From Cytobacillus sp. FSL H8-0458 (lineage in GTDB: Bacteria; Bacillota; Bacilli; Bacillales; Cytobacillaceae), in assembly GCF_038002165.1 (NCBI RefSeq), contig NZ_JBBOBR010000004.1, positions 1 to 57,797 on the forward strand: a DNA stretch of 57,797 nt, read 5' to 3'. Made by a program: the position numbers and the translations under genes. The notes beneath the pieces are model-generated. The model had not been told where the DNA came from. It made no database searches and worked only from the letters and a program-made list of their open reading frames with translations. This document shows, in pieces, positions 29,104 to 38,957 of the stretch. Positions within the stretch are counted from its first letter, which is position 1; every line of letters begins with the position of its first letter.

Positions 29104-30177
29104 TTACTCATTGGATGCACTATCCAGCTTGGCAGATTGCTCTTCCACGATCAGCGCGTCAATAACCTCATCAAGCTTGCCTTGAAGGATCTGATCAAGC
29201 TTTTGGATCGTCAAGCCAATGCGGTGATCGGTTACACGGTTTTGCGGGAAGTTGTACGTACGGATACGCTCAGAGCGGTCTCCGGTACCAACTGCTGATT
29301 TACGCTGCTGGTCATATTCCGCCTGTGCTTCCTGCTGGAACTTATCATAAACACGGGCACGAAGAACCTTCATCGCTTTTTCTTTATTCTTGATTTGTGA
29401 CTTTTCATCCTGGCAGGATACAACTGTCCCTGTCGGCAAGTGAGTAAGACGAACAGCTGACATCGTCGTGTTAACACTCTGTCCGCCCGGCCCGCTTGAA
29501 GCAAATGTATCCACACGGATATCTTTTTCATGAATGTCGATTTCCACTTCTTCTGCTTCCGGAAGAACCGCAACCGTTGCCGTTGAAGTATGGATGCGCC
29601 CGCCAGATTCAGTCTCCGGTACACGCTGAACACGGTGTGCTCCATTTTCAAATTTAAGCTTGGAATACGCGCCATTTCCGTTAATCATGAAGATGATTTC
29701 CTTATAACCGCCAACACCAGTAGAACTGGTTTCAATGACATCGATCTTCCAGCCCTGCGTCTCGGCAAAGCGGCTGTACATGCGGTATAGGTCACCTGCA
29801 AATAAGGCAGCTTCATCACCGCCGGCAGCACCGCGGATTTCCATAATAACGTTTTTATCATCATTCGGGTCTTTCGGAATGAGGAGGATTTTCAGACGCG
29901 CTTCCAGGTCCTCTTTTCTTTCCTCAAGATCAGCCAGCTCTTCTTTTACCATTTCGCGCATTTCTGCATCCAGCTTCTCTTCAAGCATGGCACGCGCATC
30001 CTGATACTGCTCTTTCACTTCTTTATATTCGCGGTATGTGTCAACAGTTTCCTGAATACCGGACTGTTCTTTTGAATATTCGCGAAGCTTTTTCGGATCA
30101 TTGACAATTTCCGGATCGCTCAAAAGCTCATTTAATCTTTCATAACGGTCCTCGACAGATTGAAGACGATCAAACAC
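29104..30177 (-). CDS. prfA: Peptide chain release factor 1
   Basis: RF1 reads UAA and UAG and releases the polypeptide. The 357-residue protein has the GGQ motif in [17 protein letters not shown] (about 228-244) and the family's domain order. I chose the GTG at 30177 because GAGGTGA lies eight bases before it; an ATG two codons upstream sits right on that site. A clear sigma-A promoter lies 95 bases upstream. The end of prfA is eight bases from the prmC start, so the pair is coupled, as is usual. Confidence 0.96.
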   Translation of the reverse strand: MFDRLQSVEDRYERLNELLSDPEIVNDPKKLREYSKEQSGIQETVDTYREYKEVKEQYQDARAMLEEKLDAEMREMVKEELADLEERKEDLEARLKILLIPKDPNDDKNVIMEIRGAAGGDEAALFAGDLYRMYSRFAETQGWKIDVIETSSTGVGGYKEIIFMINGNGAYSKLKFENGAHRVQRVPETESGGRIHTSTATVAVLPEAEEVEIDIHEKDIRVDTFASSGPGGQSVNTTMSAVRLTHLPTGTVVSCQDEKSQIKNKEKAMKVLRARVYDKFQQEAQAEYDQQRKSAVGTGDRSERIRTYNFPQNRVTDHRIGLTIQKLDQILQGKLDEVIDALIVEEQSAKLDSASNE

Positions 30178-30271
30178 AGCCATTCACCTCAATTTTTATC
30201 CAATAACCGCGGGGGATTTCCCGACGGAGTATAGTTAAATTTATTTACAGACGTAGCTCCATAACATTCTA

Positions 30272-30300
30272 ATTATAGTATAGCTGAAAGTTACAGTCAA
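30272..30300 (-). promoter_or_regulatory. Sigma-A promoter of prfA-prmC
   Basis: Minus-strand TTGACT, 17-base spacer, TATAAT: a near-consensus promoter that fires away from the gntR promoter 46 bases to the right. Confidence 0.8.
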
Positions 30301-30345
30301 AACGATTCATGCCTTCTTTTGACCGGGGAATTTTCTGAAAAATCA

Positions 30346-30374
30346 TTGCGAGATTTTGCGATATCCGATATATT
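30346..30374 (+). promoter_or_regulatory. Sigma-A promoter of gntR, giving a leaderless transcript
   Basis: TTGCGA, 17-base spacer, TATATT, then six bases to the ATG. The A of the ATG is seven bases after the -10, where transcription normally begins, so the mRNA would have no 5' leader. Confidence 0.65.
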
Positions 30375-30380
30375 GGTTTT

Positions 30381-31034
30381 ATGAAAAATAAAAACATTAC
30401 ACCTATCAAACGTTTGTCCCTTAGAGATGAAGTTTACGAAACACTTAAGAAAAATATTATCAAGCTTGATTTTGAACCGGGTTCGCGCCTTCAGGACAAG
30501 GAGCTTGCAGAAGACTTTGGGATCAGCCGCACTCCTGTCCGGGAAGCCTTAAAGCGGCTTGAGGATGAAGGGCTCGTTGTATCGACGCCCGGTTCATCAA
30601 CCCGAGTAACACCTCTAAATGAAGAGGGTGCCAGCCACGCCTTTCCTGTGGCAGCTTCCCTGCATGCTTTAGGTGCAAGGCTTGGCGTTCCCCGCTTAAT
30701 GCCAAGTGATTTTGAAAGACTTGAAGCTGCCAATAAAAGGCTGGAGGCTGCCATGAAAGAACAGGATATCCTTAGTGCAGTAAAAGCAGATGAAGCCTTC
30801 CACGAAGTTTATCTTTCTGCAGCAGATAATCCCGAAATTATCTCTGCATTAAAGAGGATTATGCCTAAAATTCAGCGTCTGGAGATTGCTCAATTTGGAT
30901 CATTAAATGGGCTGAAATCTGTTGAACAGCACAAGAGGATTATGGAAGCGAGCAGGCAAGGCCAGGAGCAGCTGGCATCCAGACTGGTGGAGGAAAACTG
31001 GCTAAGCCTTGGCGGACTTTTAACAGGGAAATGA
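30381..31034 (+). CDS. GntR-family transcription regulator (FadR/FCD subfamily), probably leaderless
   Basis: The 217-residue protein has an N-terminal GntR winged helix (about 12-75, RDEVYETLKKNIIKLDFEPGSRLQDKELAEDFGISRTPVREALKRLEDEGLV read in pieces) and a C-terminal FCD-type ligand domain (about 85-210; HEVYLSAADNPEI). No ribosome binding site precedes the ATG, an in-frame stop lies at 30336, and a good promoter abuts the start, so translation probably begins on a leaderless mRNA. It shares a transcript with a DMT exporter starting 12 bases after its stop codon. It likely represses that exporter and itself in response to the transported compound. This pair interrupts the conserved prfA-tdk order. 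Confidence 0.88.
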   Translation: MKNKNITPIKRLSLRDEVYETLKKNIIKLDFEPGSRLQDKELAEDFGISRTPVREALKRLEDEGLVVSTPGSSTRVTPLNEEGASHAFPVAASLHALGARLGVPRLMPSDFERLEAANKRLEAAMKEQDILSAVKADEAFHEVYLSAADNPEIISALKRIMPKIQRLEIAQFGSLNGLKSVEQHKRIMEASRQGQEQLASRLVEENWLSLGGLLTGK

Positions 31035-31045
31035 GGTGAACTCGT

Positions 31046-32008
31046 ATGAAAGCCATTTTATTAGGCGTTTGCTCCGCTTTCTTTTTTGCTTTTACCTTTG
31101 TTTTAAACCGGGCAATGGAAATGGATGGCGGGAGTTGGCTATGGAGTGCATCGCTCCGCTATTTTTTCATGATTCCGCTGCTGGGTGCCATTGTGGCATT
31201 CAGGGGAAATTTGCGGCCCTTATTTATCGAAATGAAAAAGGCCCCAGGGCCATGGCTGCTATGGAGCTTTGTAGGCTTTGGTTTATTTTACGCACCTTTA
31301 TGTTTTGCGGCAGCCTATGGACCCGGCTGGCTGATTGCCGGAACCTGGCAGATTACGATTATCTCCGGTTCCCTGCTTGCACCGCTTTTTTTCGTTGCGT
31401 TTCAAACCGGAAATGGAACGGTGAAGGTAAGAGGGAAAATTCCTTTTCGCGGAATGATGATGAGCCTGGTTATTCTTCTTGGCGTTGCGGTTATGCAAGT
31501 GGAGCACGCATCCTCCATTTCTTGGCGGGATACGCTGCTTGTCATTATTCCTTTGATTATCGCCTCCTTTGCCTACCCGTTAGGCAACCGCAAAATGATG
31601 GATGTGTGTGAAAATCGGCTGGATGCCTACCAGCGTGTGCTCGGGATGACGATTGCCAGTCTTCCATTTTGGTTCCTGCTTTCAAGCGCCGCCTTGGCAA
31701 CAAGCGGAGTGCCCAGTTTCAGCCAGGTCACTCAGTCCGGCTTAGTCGCCCTTTTTTCCGGCGTCTTTGCTACGGTATTGTTCTTTGCCGCAACCGACCT
31801 CGTCCGCGGCAATATGCAAAAGCTGGGGGCTGTGGAAGCAACCCAATCTCTCGAGGTCCTTTTCGCAGTTCTCGGTGAAGTGGTGCTGCTGACAAGCCCG
31901 CTGCCATCCGGAATTTCTTTAACAGGGATGGCCCTTGTCATTGTTGGCATGGTGCTGCACAGTTATGTGACCTCGAACAAAGCCATTTTAAAAAGAAAAG
32001 CCGCGTAA
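31046..32008 (+). CDS. DMT-superfamily transporter (EamA / multidrug-efflux type)
   Basis: A 320-residue membrane protein with about ten helices in two five-helix repeats, typical of EamA or EmrE-type exporters. The N-terminal half has AFFFAFTFVLNRAMEM and SLRYFFMIPLLG; the C-terminal half has AVEATQSLEVLFAVLGEVVLL and ALVIVGMVLHSYV. AGGTGA precedes the ATG and overlaps the gntR stop codon. Family members export amino acids, metabolites or toxic cations; the substrate cannot be read from the sequence, but co-transcription with a GntR regulator suggests induction by it. A bidirectional terminator closes the unit. Confidence 0.85.
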   Translation: MKAILLGVCSAFFFAFTFVLNRAMEMDGGSWLWSASLRYFFMIPLLGAIVAFRGNLRPLFIEMKKAPGPWLLWSFVGFGLFYAPLCFAAAYGPGWLIAGTWQITIISGSLLAPLFFVAFQTGNGTVKVRGKIPFRGMMMSLVILLGVAVMQVEHASSISWRDTLLVIIPLIIASFAYPLGNRKMMDVCENRLDAYQRVLGMTIASLPFWFLLSSAALATSGVPSFSQVTQSGLVALFSGVFATVLFFAATDLVRGNMQKLGAVEATQSLEVLFAVLGEVVLLTSPLPSGISLTGMALVIVGMVLHSYVTSNKAILKRKAA

Positions 32009-32009
32009 A

Positions 32010-32036
32010 AAAATGCCCTGGTAAGCAGGGCATTTT
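32010..32036. terminator. Bidirectional terminator between the DMT gene and the sporulation lipoprotein
   Basis: An 11-bp perfect stem (AAAATGCCCTG / CAGGGCATTTT) with a five-base loop and A/T flanks on both sides. It touches the stop codon of the lipoprotein gene. Confidence 0.85.
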
Positions 32037-32475
32037 ACGTGCGGTCTTCCTGAACCTTTACTTCAATATGATAACGGGGAAGAGCCTTGATCAACATTTT
32101 GTGCAGTTGAGCTTGAGCATCCATCTTTTCCTGATGGGTCATATTGCCCCGTCGATAAGCTGTCACCCACATATCTTCTCCATTAACCCAGACAGCTCCA
32201 GGTCGGAATCCTTCATGAGCAGCAATCACCTTGCGGGCATGGTCGATATCATCCTGATTATCCAGGCGCTTGCCGTCAAAATTGATAAAGTTCGGATTCT
32301 GGTCACCGCTCTTCGTCCGGTCCAATGTATCATTGTCCTCCGTGCGATCCAGATTATTATTTATAAATGAAACTCCATCCCGGCTCTCATGGTCATACTC
32401 ACTTTCAGTTGCCTGATTGTTGGCACACCCAGCCATAAATGTGAGCATCAGAAGGAAAATAATAAGCTTCTTCAT
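32035..32475 (-). CDS. YhcN/YlaJ-family sporulation lipoprotein
   Basis: A 146-residue lipoprotein: signal peptide MKKLIIFLLMLTFMAGC with lipobox MAGC, an acidic linker, and the YhcN/YlaJ domain (about 72-140: DIDHARKVIAAHEGFRPGAVWVNGEDMWVTAY read in pieces). Proteins of this family sit on the forespore inner membrane and help germination or spore coat and cortex function. A T/C-rich stretch with AGGAGG lies upstream of the start. An inverted repeat TTATAGC-N6-GCTATAA lies at about 32492-32511 near the likely promoter; its role is unclear. It is not part of the conserved prfA-tdk order. Confidence 0.85.
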   Translation of the reverse strand: MKKLIIFLLMLTFMAGCANNQATESEYDHESRDGVSFINNNLDRTEDNDTLDRTKSGDQNPNFINFDGKRLDNQDDIDHARKVIAAHEGFRPGAVWVNGEDMWVTAYRRGNMTHQEKMDAQAQLHKMLIKALPRYHIEVKVQEDRT

Positions 32476-32557
32476 TTCTTACACCTCCTTTTTATAGCAT
32501 GTCCGCTATAAGGAGGGATTGTGCGGTCCAAAATAAGGCAAAGCTGGGGTGACGTTT

Positions 32558-32973
32558 ATGGCAACCTTTTCTCTCCGTCCCTTCCGTTTTTCGGCTTCAT
32601 GAGCCGCTCATGGCGACCTTTTCTCTCCGTCCCTTCCGTTTTTCGGCTTCATAAGCCGCTCATGGCGACCATTTTTCTGCCTCCCTTCCACTTTTCGGCT
32701 TCATGAACCGTTCATGGCGACCATTTTTCTGCTCATCTTCCACTTCTCGGCTTCATGAGCCGCTCATGGCGACCATTTTTCTGCTTCCCTTCCACTTTTC
32801 GGCTTCATGAACCGTTCATGGCGACCATTTTTCTGCTCATCTTCCACTTCTCGGCTTCGTGAGCCGCTCATGGCGACCTTTTCTCTGCTTCCCTTCCGCT
32901 TTTCGGCTTCATGAACCGTTTATGGAGACCTTTTCTCTGCTTCCCTTTCGTTTTTCGGCTTTGTGAGCCGTTC
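32558..32973. repeat. Eight tandem 52-bp repeats
   Basis: Units start at 32558, 32610, 32662, 32714, 32766, 32818, 32870 and 32922, each exactly 52 bases, starting ATGGCGACC and ending CTTCATGAGCCGCTC or ...AACCGTTC. Units 3+4 and 5+6 form a near-exact 104-base duplication (alternating CTCCCTTCC or CTTCCCTTCC and CTCATCTTCC). A truncated ninth unit follows (ATGGTGAAA). No ORF, spacer or promoter is supported. It fills most of the gap between the lipoprotein gene and tdk. Confidence 0.95.
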
Positions 32974-33034
32974 ATGGTGAAATTTTTAATTTCACCTTCC
33001 GTCTTCTGCGCACTAATGACCCAAATTAAAAAAA

Positions 33035-33057
33035 CTGCCCGGAACACGCCAGGGCAG
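33035..33057 (-). terminator. Intrinsic terminator of tdk
   Basis: A six-pair core (CTGCCC / GGGCAG), further G/C pairs inside, then seven T on the minus strand, about 20 bases after the tdk stop codon. Confidence 0.8.
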
Positions 33058-33077
33058 AGAGATCGTTAAGTATGAAT

Positions 33078-33698
33078 TTATGATAAAAACTCGGTTGTCT
33101 TCTGTTTTTCTAAAACATTGGGTGATTTGGGAACTTCATGGTGATGGCGGCAGCGCGGTTCATAGGCTTCTGAGGCGCCAACTAAAATAACCGGGTCATC
33201 ATATGAAGCTGGATTTCCATTGATCAGGCGCTGTGTACGGCTTGCAGGTGATCCGCAGACGGCACAGACGGCTTGAAGCTTTGTTACCAATTCTGCTATC
33301 GCCATGATGGCAGGCATTTGGCCAAACGGCTCCCCGCGGAAGTCCTGGTCAAGTCCAGCAGCGATGACACGATGTCCGCTGTCGGCCAAGTGCTGAATGA
33401 CTTTGACAATTTCATCATCAAAAAATTGCACTTCATCGATAGCAATCAAATCAGTTTCAGGTGTAATGTATTTAAAAATATCGGTAGACTGGGTCAGGGG
33501 TTTAGCTATGACCGAAGTTCCATTATGTGAAACGACAGCTTCATCACTATATCGGTTATCAATCTGCGGTTTAAATACAGCGATTTGCTGTTTGGCGAAC
33601 TGAGCTCTGCGCACACGGCGAATCAGTTCTTCTGATTTGCCGGAGAACATGCTGCCGCAAATGACTTCCACCCATCCGTGATGATTCATAACGTACAT
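33078..33698 (-). CDS. tdk: Thymidine kinase
   Basis: Tdk phosphorylates thymidine to dTMP for DNA precursor salvage. The 206-residue protein has the P-loop [11 protein letters not shown] (about 16-26), the VQFFD-type lid region, and the zinc-binding cysteines in AVCGSPA with CRHHHEV near the C-terminus, as in type II kinases. GGAAGGAGA precedes the ATG. It lies between rpmE and the repeat array, in the usual place. Confidence 0.95.
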   Translation of the reverse strand: MYVMNHHGWVEVICGSMFSGKSEELIRRVRRAQFAKQQIAVFKPQIDNRYSDEAVVSHNGTSVIAKPLTQSTDIFKYITPETDLIAIDEVQFFDDEIVKVIQHLADSGHRVIAAGLDQDFRGEPFGQMPAIMAIAELVTKLQAVCAVCGSPASRTQRLINGNPASYDDPVILVGASEAYEPRCRHHHEVPKSPNVLEKQKTTEFLS

Positions 33699-33856
33699 GA
33701 ACGGCCTCTCCTTCCTCGTTCTAACTAATAGAATGGCTTGTTTTCCTTATTTTATGAAGAAAGGGTCGGAGCTGTTAATTTTGCTTGCACTCGTGCTTTT
33801 TTACAAATCAAAAAGGTCCCTATAAATAGTTCTTCATAACGGCTAATTTTGCAATA

Positions 33857-33890
33857 AAAAACAGGCAAGAAAGTTAACTTGCCTGTTTTT
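33857..33890. terminator. Intrinsic terminator of rpmE
   Basis: A 13-bp stem (AAAAACAGGCAAG / CTTGCCTGTTTTT) with an eight-base loop, right after the rpmE stop codon; it works in both directions. Confidence 0.85.
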
Positions 33891-33898
33891 GTTGTTTA

Positions 33899-34111
33899 TT
33901 ATTTTTGTTCTGACTTAATGCCGTATTTCTTATTGAAACGGTCAACACGTCCGCCGGCTTCAGCGAATTTTTGACGTCCAGTATAGAATGGATGGCACTC
34001 AGAGCAAGTTTCAACGCGGATCTCTTCTTGAACAGAACCGGTTTCGAACTCGTTACCGCAAGCACATTTCACCATTGCTTTTTTATAGTTAGGATGAATT
34101 CCTGATTTCAT
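33899..34111 (-). CDS. rpmE: 50S ribosomal protein L31 (zinc form)
   Basis: The 70-residue protein starts [22 protein letters not shown] and has the four zinc-binding cysteines (KCACG and CSECH), so it is the zinc-binding L31 rather than the zinc-free paralogue used under zinc starvation. I start at ATG 34111, with AAGGAGATG seven bases upstream; the 19 codons upstream lack a site. It has its own sigma-A promoter in the gap after rho and a terminator downstream. Confidence 0.97.
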   Translation of the reverse strand: MKSGIHPNYKKAMVKCACGNEFETGSVQEEIRVETCSECHPFYTGRQKFAEAGGRVDRFNKKYGIKSEQK

Positions 34112-34206
34112 TCTTTTCATCTCCTTCCGCCCTGAATCATTCGAAACAGAGTTATATATTACGGGCAATCATGAATTGCCGTAAACTTCAAAAACACACT
34201 GTCATC

Positions 34207-34235
34207 ATTATAACAAGTCCATGTGTTTTTTGCAA
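34207..34235 (-). promoter_or_regulatory. Sigma-A promoter of rpmE
   Basis: Minus-strand TTGCAA, 17-base spacer, TATAAT, about 95 bases before the rpmE start. Confidence 0.75.
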
Positions 34236-34274
34236 TAAGCGAATTATGCATCCTGGAATTCCCAAATAGAAAAA

Positions 34275-35543
34275 TTAATGCGAACGCTTAGCCTTCATTT
34301 CTTCAGCAAGGTTAGCGAAAAATTCTTCATTCGATTTTGTCTGTCTCAGCTTGCGGAGAAGTTTTTCGGCGAAGTCCGGTGAATCTGACATGGACTTGCG
34401 GATTGCCCACAGCTTGTCAAGGTGATCCTTCTGAATAAGAAGTTCCTCTTTACGCGTGCCGGAGCGGCGGATGTCGATGGCCGGGAAGATTCTTCTTTCA
34501 GCCAGTGAACGGTCAAGGTGCAGCTCCATATTGCCTGTCCCCTTGAATTCTTCGTAAATAACATCATCCATTCGTGAACCCGTGTCAACGAGTGCAGTTG
34601 CCAGAATCGTTAAGCTTCCGCCCTCTTCAATGTTTCGGGCTGCACCGAAGAAACGCTTTGGACGGTGGAATGCCGCCGGGTCAATACCGCCGGAAAGGGT
34701 TCTGCCGCTTGGAGGAATAACCAGGTTATATGCTCTAGCCAGTCTTGTAATACTGTCCATCAGAATTACAACATCACGCTTATGCTCAACGAGACGCATA
34801 GCGCGTTCAAGAACGAGCTCGGCCACTTTAATATGGTTTTCCGGCACTTCATCAAACGTAGAGCTGACCACATCGCCTGCAACGGAACGCTCGATGTCTG
34901 TTACCTCTTCCGGACGCTCGTCAATCAATAGCACGATCAGTTCCGCTTCCGGGTGGTTGGTGGTAATGCTATTGGCAATTTCTTTTAAAAGCATGGTCTT
35001 ACCTGCTTTTGGAGGAGCGACAATCAGACCGCGCTGACCAAATCCAACCGGTGCAAGCAGATCCATAATTCTTGTAGACAGCTGTCTTGTACCTGTCTCC
35101 AATTTCATATGGCGGTTTGGATAGAGTGGTGTCAGACCAGGAAAGTGAACGCGCTCTTTTGCTGATTCCGGATCATCGCCATTCACAGCTTCAACCTGCA
35201 GAAGGCCGAAATAACGCTCATTTTCTTTTGGAGGACGGACTTTTCCTGAAACCTTATCTCCGTTTCTCAAATCGAAACGGCGGATTTGGGAAGCGGAAAT
35301 ATAAATATCCTCAGAGCTTGGTGAATAGTTGATTGGACGAAGGAATCCGAATCCTTCTGACTGAATAATCTCCAGGACACCTTCCATGAAGAAGTAGCCT
35401 TCCTGCTCTGCTCTTGCTTTCAGGATGGCAAAAATTAATTCTTTTTTCGATAACTTGCTGTAATAAGAAACTTTATATTCACGGGCAAGTTCATAAAGCT
35501 CTTTAAGCTTCATATTTTCTAAACTTGAAATGTTTAAACCCAT
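34275..35543 (-). CDS. rho: Transcription termination factor Rho
   Basis: Rho is the hexameric RNA helicase that terminates transcription and limits antisense RNA. The 422-residue protein has the N-terminal Rho domain, the cold-shock-like RNA-binding fold ([21 protein letters not shown]), the P-loop APPKAGKT (about 176-183), the Walker [18 protein letters not shown] and the R loop with the SGGIDP element. The ribosome binding site is weak (GTGTGGTG), in keeping with tight regulation of rho. It is followed by rpmE. Confidence 0.97.
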   Translation of the reverse strand: MGLNISSLENMKLKELYELAREYKVSYYSKLSKKELIFAILKARAEQEGYFFMEGVLEIIQSEGFGFLRPINYSPSSEDIYISASQIRRFDLRNGDKVSGKVRPPKENERYFGLLQVEAVNGDDPESAKERVHFPGLTPLYPNRHMKLETGTRQLSTRIMDLLAPVGFGQRGLIVAPPKAGKTMLLKEIANSITTNHPEAELIVLLIDERPEEVTDIERSVAGDVVSSTFDEVPENHIKVAELVLERAMRLVEHKRDVVILMDSITRLARAYNLVIPPSGRTLSGGIDPAAFHRPKRFFGAARNIEEGGSLTILATALVDTGSRMDDVIYEEFKGTGNMELHLDRSLAERRIFPAIDIRRSGTRKEELLIQKDHLDKLWAIRKSMSDSPDFAEKLLRKLRQTKSNEEFFANLAEEMKAKRSH

Positions 35544-35833
35544 TTTTACACCACACTTTTGAAATTTTCAATTATTTCCTCCATATGCAGCTGTTCAAAT
35601 TATTGGACTTTATATGAAAGGAAAGGGAAAGATACTTTGAGGCACTGAAAATAGCTGAAGATTCTATCATTATGTTCTAATTAAAGGTTTCGAGGAATGG
35701 AACGGTTTGCTGTCCGTTTTCGGTTAAAATATTGAGGTATCCTATTCCATGAAAAACAATCTCTATTTTACCCCTTAATATGAAAATTAATCAATAACAA
35801 AATTTGATATGGAAAATATAGCAGGAAGGAAAT
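35544..35833. other. Gap between rho and the glpX terminator
   Basis: About 290 bases, AT-rich, with no convincing ORF or repeat. It must hold the rho promoter and leader, but I could not identify a good promoter pair by eye. Confidence 0.5.
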
Positions 35834-35875
35834 GAAAATGAGCAGGCTGGCGCAATGTGGCCAGCACTCATTTTC
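35834..35875 (-). terminator. Probable terminator of glpX
   Basis: Two stacked arms (GAAAATGAG / CTCATTTTC, GCTGGC / GCCAGC) form a 15-bp stem with small bulges, 17 bases after the glpX stop codon. The T tract is poor, so the call is moderate. Confidence 0.65.
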
Positions 35876-35892
35876 TATCTGTTTATATATAT

Positions 35893-36855
35893 TTATTTAA
35901 TAACAAGATTAGGCTTTTTCTTCAGACTATGGCGCCCTTCGACAAAGCGGACCGTTCCTGATTTGGCACGCATAACAATTGAATGGGTTGAACCATATGA
36001 GCCTTTAAACTGTACACCCTTCAAAAGCTCCCCATCTGTTACGCCAGTTGCAGCAAAAATTGCGTCATCGCCTTTTACCAGGTCTTCCATAAGAAGGACT
36101 TTGTTAATATCAAGGCCCATCTTTAAGCAGCGCTCAGCCTCTGCGTCATTTTGCGGAAGAAGTTTCCCCTGAATTTCCCCGCCAAGGCACTTAAGGGCAA
36201 CAGCTGCCAGCACGCCTTCTGGTGCTCCGCCGGATCCGAACAGAATATCGACACCCGTTTCATCAAAGGCAGTATTAATGGCTCCAGCCACGTCGCCATC
36301 ATTGATTAATTTAATTCTGGCACCAGCTTCGCGAAGCTGGCTGATGATGTGTTCATGGCGCTCACGGTTAAGCACTGTCGCCACAACATCCTGAATATCC
36401 TTGTTTTTGGCTTTTGCCACCGCTTTCAAATTATCCAAAACAGAAGCGTTAATATCAATTTGTCCAACCGCTTCAGGACCGACTGCAATTTTGTCCATGT
36501 ACATATCCGGAGCATGCAGAAGATTTCCATGGTCAGCTACTGCAAGTACAGCTAATGCATTCCAGCCGCCGGATGCTACGATGTTAGTGCCTTCAAGCGG
36601 ATCAACAGCGACATCTACACGCGGACCATAGCCTGTTCCAAGCTTTTCGCCGATATAAAGCATTGGCGCTTCATCCATTTCGCCTTCCCCGATAACGACT
36701 GTTCCTTTCATTGGCACTGTATCGAATACATCTCTCATTGCAGAAGTAGCGGCATCATCCGCCTCATCTTTTAATCCGCGGCCCATCCAGCGTGCTGATG
36801 CTAAAGCGGCACCTTCCGTTACGCGAACTAATTCCATTGACAAACTTCTTTCCAT
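35893..36855 (-). CDS. glpX: Class II fructose-1,6-bisphosphatase
   Basis: GlpX hydrolyses fructose-1,6-bisphosphate in gluconeogenesis. The 320-residue protein shows [25 protein letters not shown] (metal-binding aspartates) and [10 protein letters not shown], the class II signature set. I start at the ATG at 36855 ([15 protein letters not shown]), preceded by GGGGAGG at the right distance; the 23 codons upstream are an open-frame extension without a site. In the conserved murAB-glpX-rho order. Confidence 0.96.
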   Translation of the reverse strand: MERSLSMELVRVTEGAALASARWMGRGLKDEADDAATSAMRDVFDTVPMKGTVVIGEGEMDEAPMLYIGEKLGTGYGPRVDVAVDPLEGTNIVASGGWNALAVLAVADHGNLLHAPDMYMDKIAVGPEAVGQIDINASVLDNLKAVAKAKNKDIQDVVATVLNRERHEHIISQLREAGARIKLINDGDVAGAINTAFDETGVDILFGSGGAPEGVLAAVALKCLGGEIQGKLLPQNDAEAERCLKMGLDINKVLLMEDLVKGDDAIFAATGVTDGELLKGVQFKGSYGSTHSIVMRAKSGTVRFVEGRHSLKKKPNLVIK

Positions 36856-36956
36856 CGATTTTTCCTCCCCGGATTCTAAGGCTGGCAGCATGGCAAATGC
36901 GGACCGGCTTCTTACCCCCGGCACCGCAATAGCCCGCCTTAATTTATATTTGTCTG

Positions 36957-36976
36957 CTGATCTTACAAAAGATCAG
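36957..36976. promoter_or_regulatory. Perfect hairpin between murAB and glpX
   Basis: An 8-bp perfect stem (CTGATCTT / AAGATCAG) with a four-base ACAA loop and no T tract. It could be a weak terminator, a repressor site or an RNA element. Confidence 0.5.
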
Positions 36977-37005
36977 TCAGCTGTCAATATTCAAAGGTGT
37001 TCTAT

Positions 37006-38292
37006 TTATGCGTTCTTCATTTGTTCCATTTCTTCTTTGCTCATTTCTTCCCGCCAGATTGTGGCACCAAGTCCATTCAGCTTTTCAACCAGGTGGCTGT
37101 AGCCTCTGTCGATATGCTCTAAGCCTGTGACTTCAGTGACACCTTCCGCCATTAAGCCGGCAATTACCAGTGCAGCGCCTGCGCGCAAATCACTCGCCTT
37201 CACTTTAGCACCCTGAAGCTGAACAGGTCCATTGATGATCGCAGAGCGCCCTTCCACTTTAATGTTGGCATTCATTCTGCGCAGCTCATCAATATGCTTA
37301 AAACGGGCACTATAAATAGTATCAGTGACCATGCTTGTCCCTTCTGCTCCCGTTAACAGAGAAGTCAGCGGCTGCTGCAGGTCTGTAGGGAAGCCCGGAT
37401 AAACAAGTGTTTTTATATCCACAGCTTTCATTTTCTCAGCTGGTCCGACAAATACCTGGTCGTCGTTCGTTTCAATCTGAACGCCCATTTCGCGCAGCTT
37501 TGCAATTAAGGACTCAAGATGGTGCGGGATGACATTGTCAATCAGCACGCCTTCTCCGGCCGCTGCACCAACGATCATATACGTTCCCGCTTCAATCCGG
37601 TCCGGGATGATTGTATGCTGGCAGCCATGCAGATGGTCCACACCATCAATGCGGATCACATCTGTGCCGGCACCCTTGATTTTCGCGCCCATATTGGTCA
37701 AAAGGGTAGCAACATCAATGATTTCAGGCTCTTTTGCTGCATTTTCGATAATGGTTCTGCCTTTTGCCCTGACAGCGGCAAGCATGATATTGATGGTTGC
37801 TCCAACACTGACAACATCGAGATAAATACGGGCTCCGCGCAGTTCATCGGCACGAAGGTAAATGGCTCCCTGCTCATTGGTCACACGCGCGCCAAGAGCT
37901 TCAAACCCTTTTATATGCTGGTCGATCGGCCTTGGTCCGAGATGGCATCCTCCGGGAAGTCCAATAACCGCTTTTTTAAATCGGCCGAGCATCGCTCCCA
38001 TTAAATAATAGGAAGCGCGCAGTTTTTTTACTTTTCCGTTCGGCAAAGGCATGGAAATCATGGAAGAGGGATCAACTGTCATATCATTTTCAGAGAATTC
38101 GACAGTGCCCCCTATTTCTTCAAGCAAATCTTTTAGAATTTGTACATCCGAAATATCCGGCAAACCTTCAATTGTTACAGGCGATTCCGCTAAAATGGTA
38201 GCTGGAATCAGCGCAACAGCACTATTCTTCGCTCCGCTGATCCGGACAGTACCTTTTAAAGGATATCCACCTGCAATCATTAGCTTTTCCAT
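37006..38292 (-). CDS. murAB: UDP-N-acetylglucosamine 1-carboxyvinyltransferase (second MurA)
   Basis: MurA adds enolpyruvyl from PEP to UDP-GlcNAc, the first committed step of peptidoglycan synthesis, and is the target of fosfomycin. The 428-residue protein has the substrate-binding [16 protein letters not shown] and the catalytic cysteine Cys116 in [15 protein letters not shown], so it should be fosfomycin-sensitive. Its location between tal and glpX marks it as the murAB (murZ) paralogue; murAA is usually downstream of atpC and is absent from that place here. AGAAGGGAG precedes the start. Confidence 0.94.
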   Translation of the reverse strand: MEKLMIAGGYPLKGTVRISGAKNSAVALIPATILAESPVTIEGLPDISDVQILKDLLEEIGGTVEFSENDMTVDPSSMISMPLPNGKVKKLRASYYLMGAMLGRFKKAVIGLPGGCHLGPRPIDQHIKGFEALGARVTNEQGAIYLRADELRGARIYLDVVSVGATINIMLAAVRAKGRTIIENAAKEPEIIDVATLLTNMGAKIKGAGTDVIRIDGVDHLHGCQHTIIPDRIEAGTYMIVGAAAGEGVLIDNVIPHHLESLIAKLREMGVQIETNDDQVFVGPAEKMKAVDIKTLVYPGFPTDLQQPLTSLLTGAEGTSMVTDTIYSARFKHIDELRRMNANIKVEGRSAIINGPVQLQGAKVKASDLRAGAALVIAGLMAEGVTEVTGLEHIDRGYSHLVEKLNGLGATIWREEMSKEEMEQMKNA

Positions 38293-38700
38293 TTGTAACT
38301 CCCTTCTAAGCCGTTGTTAAACACACATGCTGGAATTTGACTTCAATTTTTAAAAAATTGATAGCCCTTACAGCAAAAGCTACACACTACTTTTTTAACC
38401 AACTTTGGCAGGAAATAGCCATAGCTTCTATAAGAAACCTAATAGGCTTGTCTTTTTTTAATATCGGAAAAATAGTCTTTGGGAAAATATGCACTTTCAT
38501 ATTATCATGTATCTGCATTTTGCAACATTCTAAGTTTCAAAAGGAACAATTTTCCATGTATTTTTTACAGAATCCGACATTATCTTTATCTTATAGTTTA
38601 CACGAAAAATCAAATCTCATGTATTGTATTCAAAAAAAGTCAAAATTAAGAAAGAAGCACTAAAAAGCCGGGGTACAAGTAATGGGGCTGGCTTTACTCA
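38293..38700. other. AT-rich gap upstream of murAB
   Basis: About 400 AT-rich bases (plus-strand open frames are low-complexity and lack ribosome binding sites). It probably holds the murAB promoter; none is clear enough to name. Confidence 0.5.
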
Positions 38701-38769
38701 AGAAAAGCGCAAGCGCCTTGCCCACCCACGACAACTTGATGGGGGTAAGCACTGGAGCTGGACAGCTCT
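38701..38769 (-). repeat. Short family A repeat downstream of tal
   Basis: Starts AAGAAAAGCGCAAGCGCCTT and ends CTGGAGCTGGACAG, both ends of the long copy at 45340-45625 (there GTAAAAAGAAAAGCGG and CTGTCTAGCTCC, reverse strand), with most of the interior deleted. Confidence 0.75.
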
Positions 38770-38822
38770 CAAAGTACAAATAAACAAAGCCAGTTTCCTA
38801 GAGTTATTTTTCCGAAGAAAGC

Positions 38823-38957
38823 TTTATCGCAGTCTAACGGGCAGTAAGAAGGACAAAACTAAGAACGCCACGTCCTCCCAAAAGCTGCTTCCTGCGGGCC
38901 TCAACTAACAATCAGCAGGGAGAAAAGCGCTCCCCACCGATTGAAGTTTCACTTTAT
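38823..38957 (+). repeat. Palindromic mobile-element-like repeat (family B), copy 1
   Basis: Begins near TATCGCAGTCTAACGGGC, carries a variable middle that shares CTAAGAACGCCACGTCCT with the long family A copy, and ends CAACTAACAATCAGC with a hairpin (GGGAG / CTCCC) and GATTGAAGTTTCACTTTA. The same ends, in the same order, occur in reverse at 54453-54602. It runs into the stop codon of tal. Confidence 0.85.

Noticed and set aside
32521..32706. Plus-strand frame at the start of the second 52-bp array
   Set aside because: Short, runs across three repeat units in different frames, and has no ribosome binding site.
32558..32973. CRISPR array
   Set aside because: The 52-bp units are contiguous with no unique spacers; no cas genes in the window.
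38624..38908. Plus-strand frame of 94 codons upstream of tal
   Set aside because: It is made of family A and B repeat sequence and lacks a ribosome binding site.
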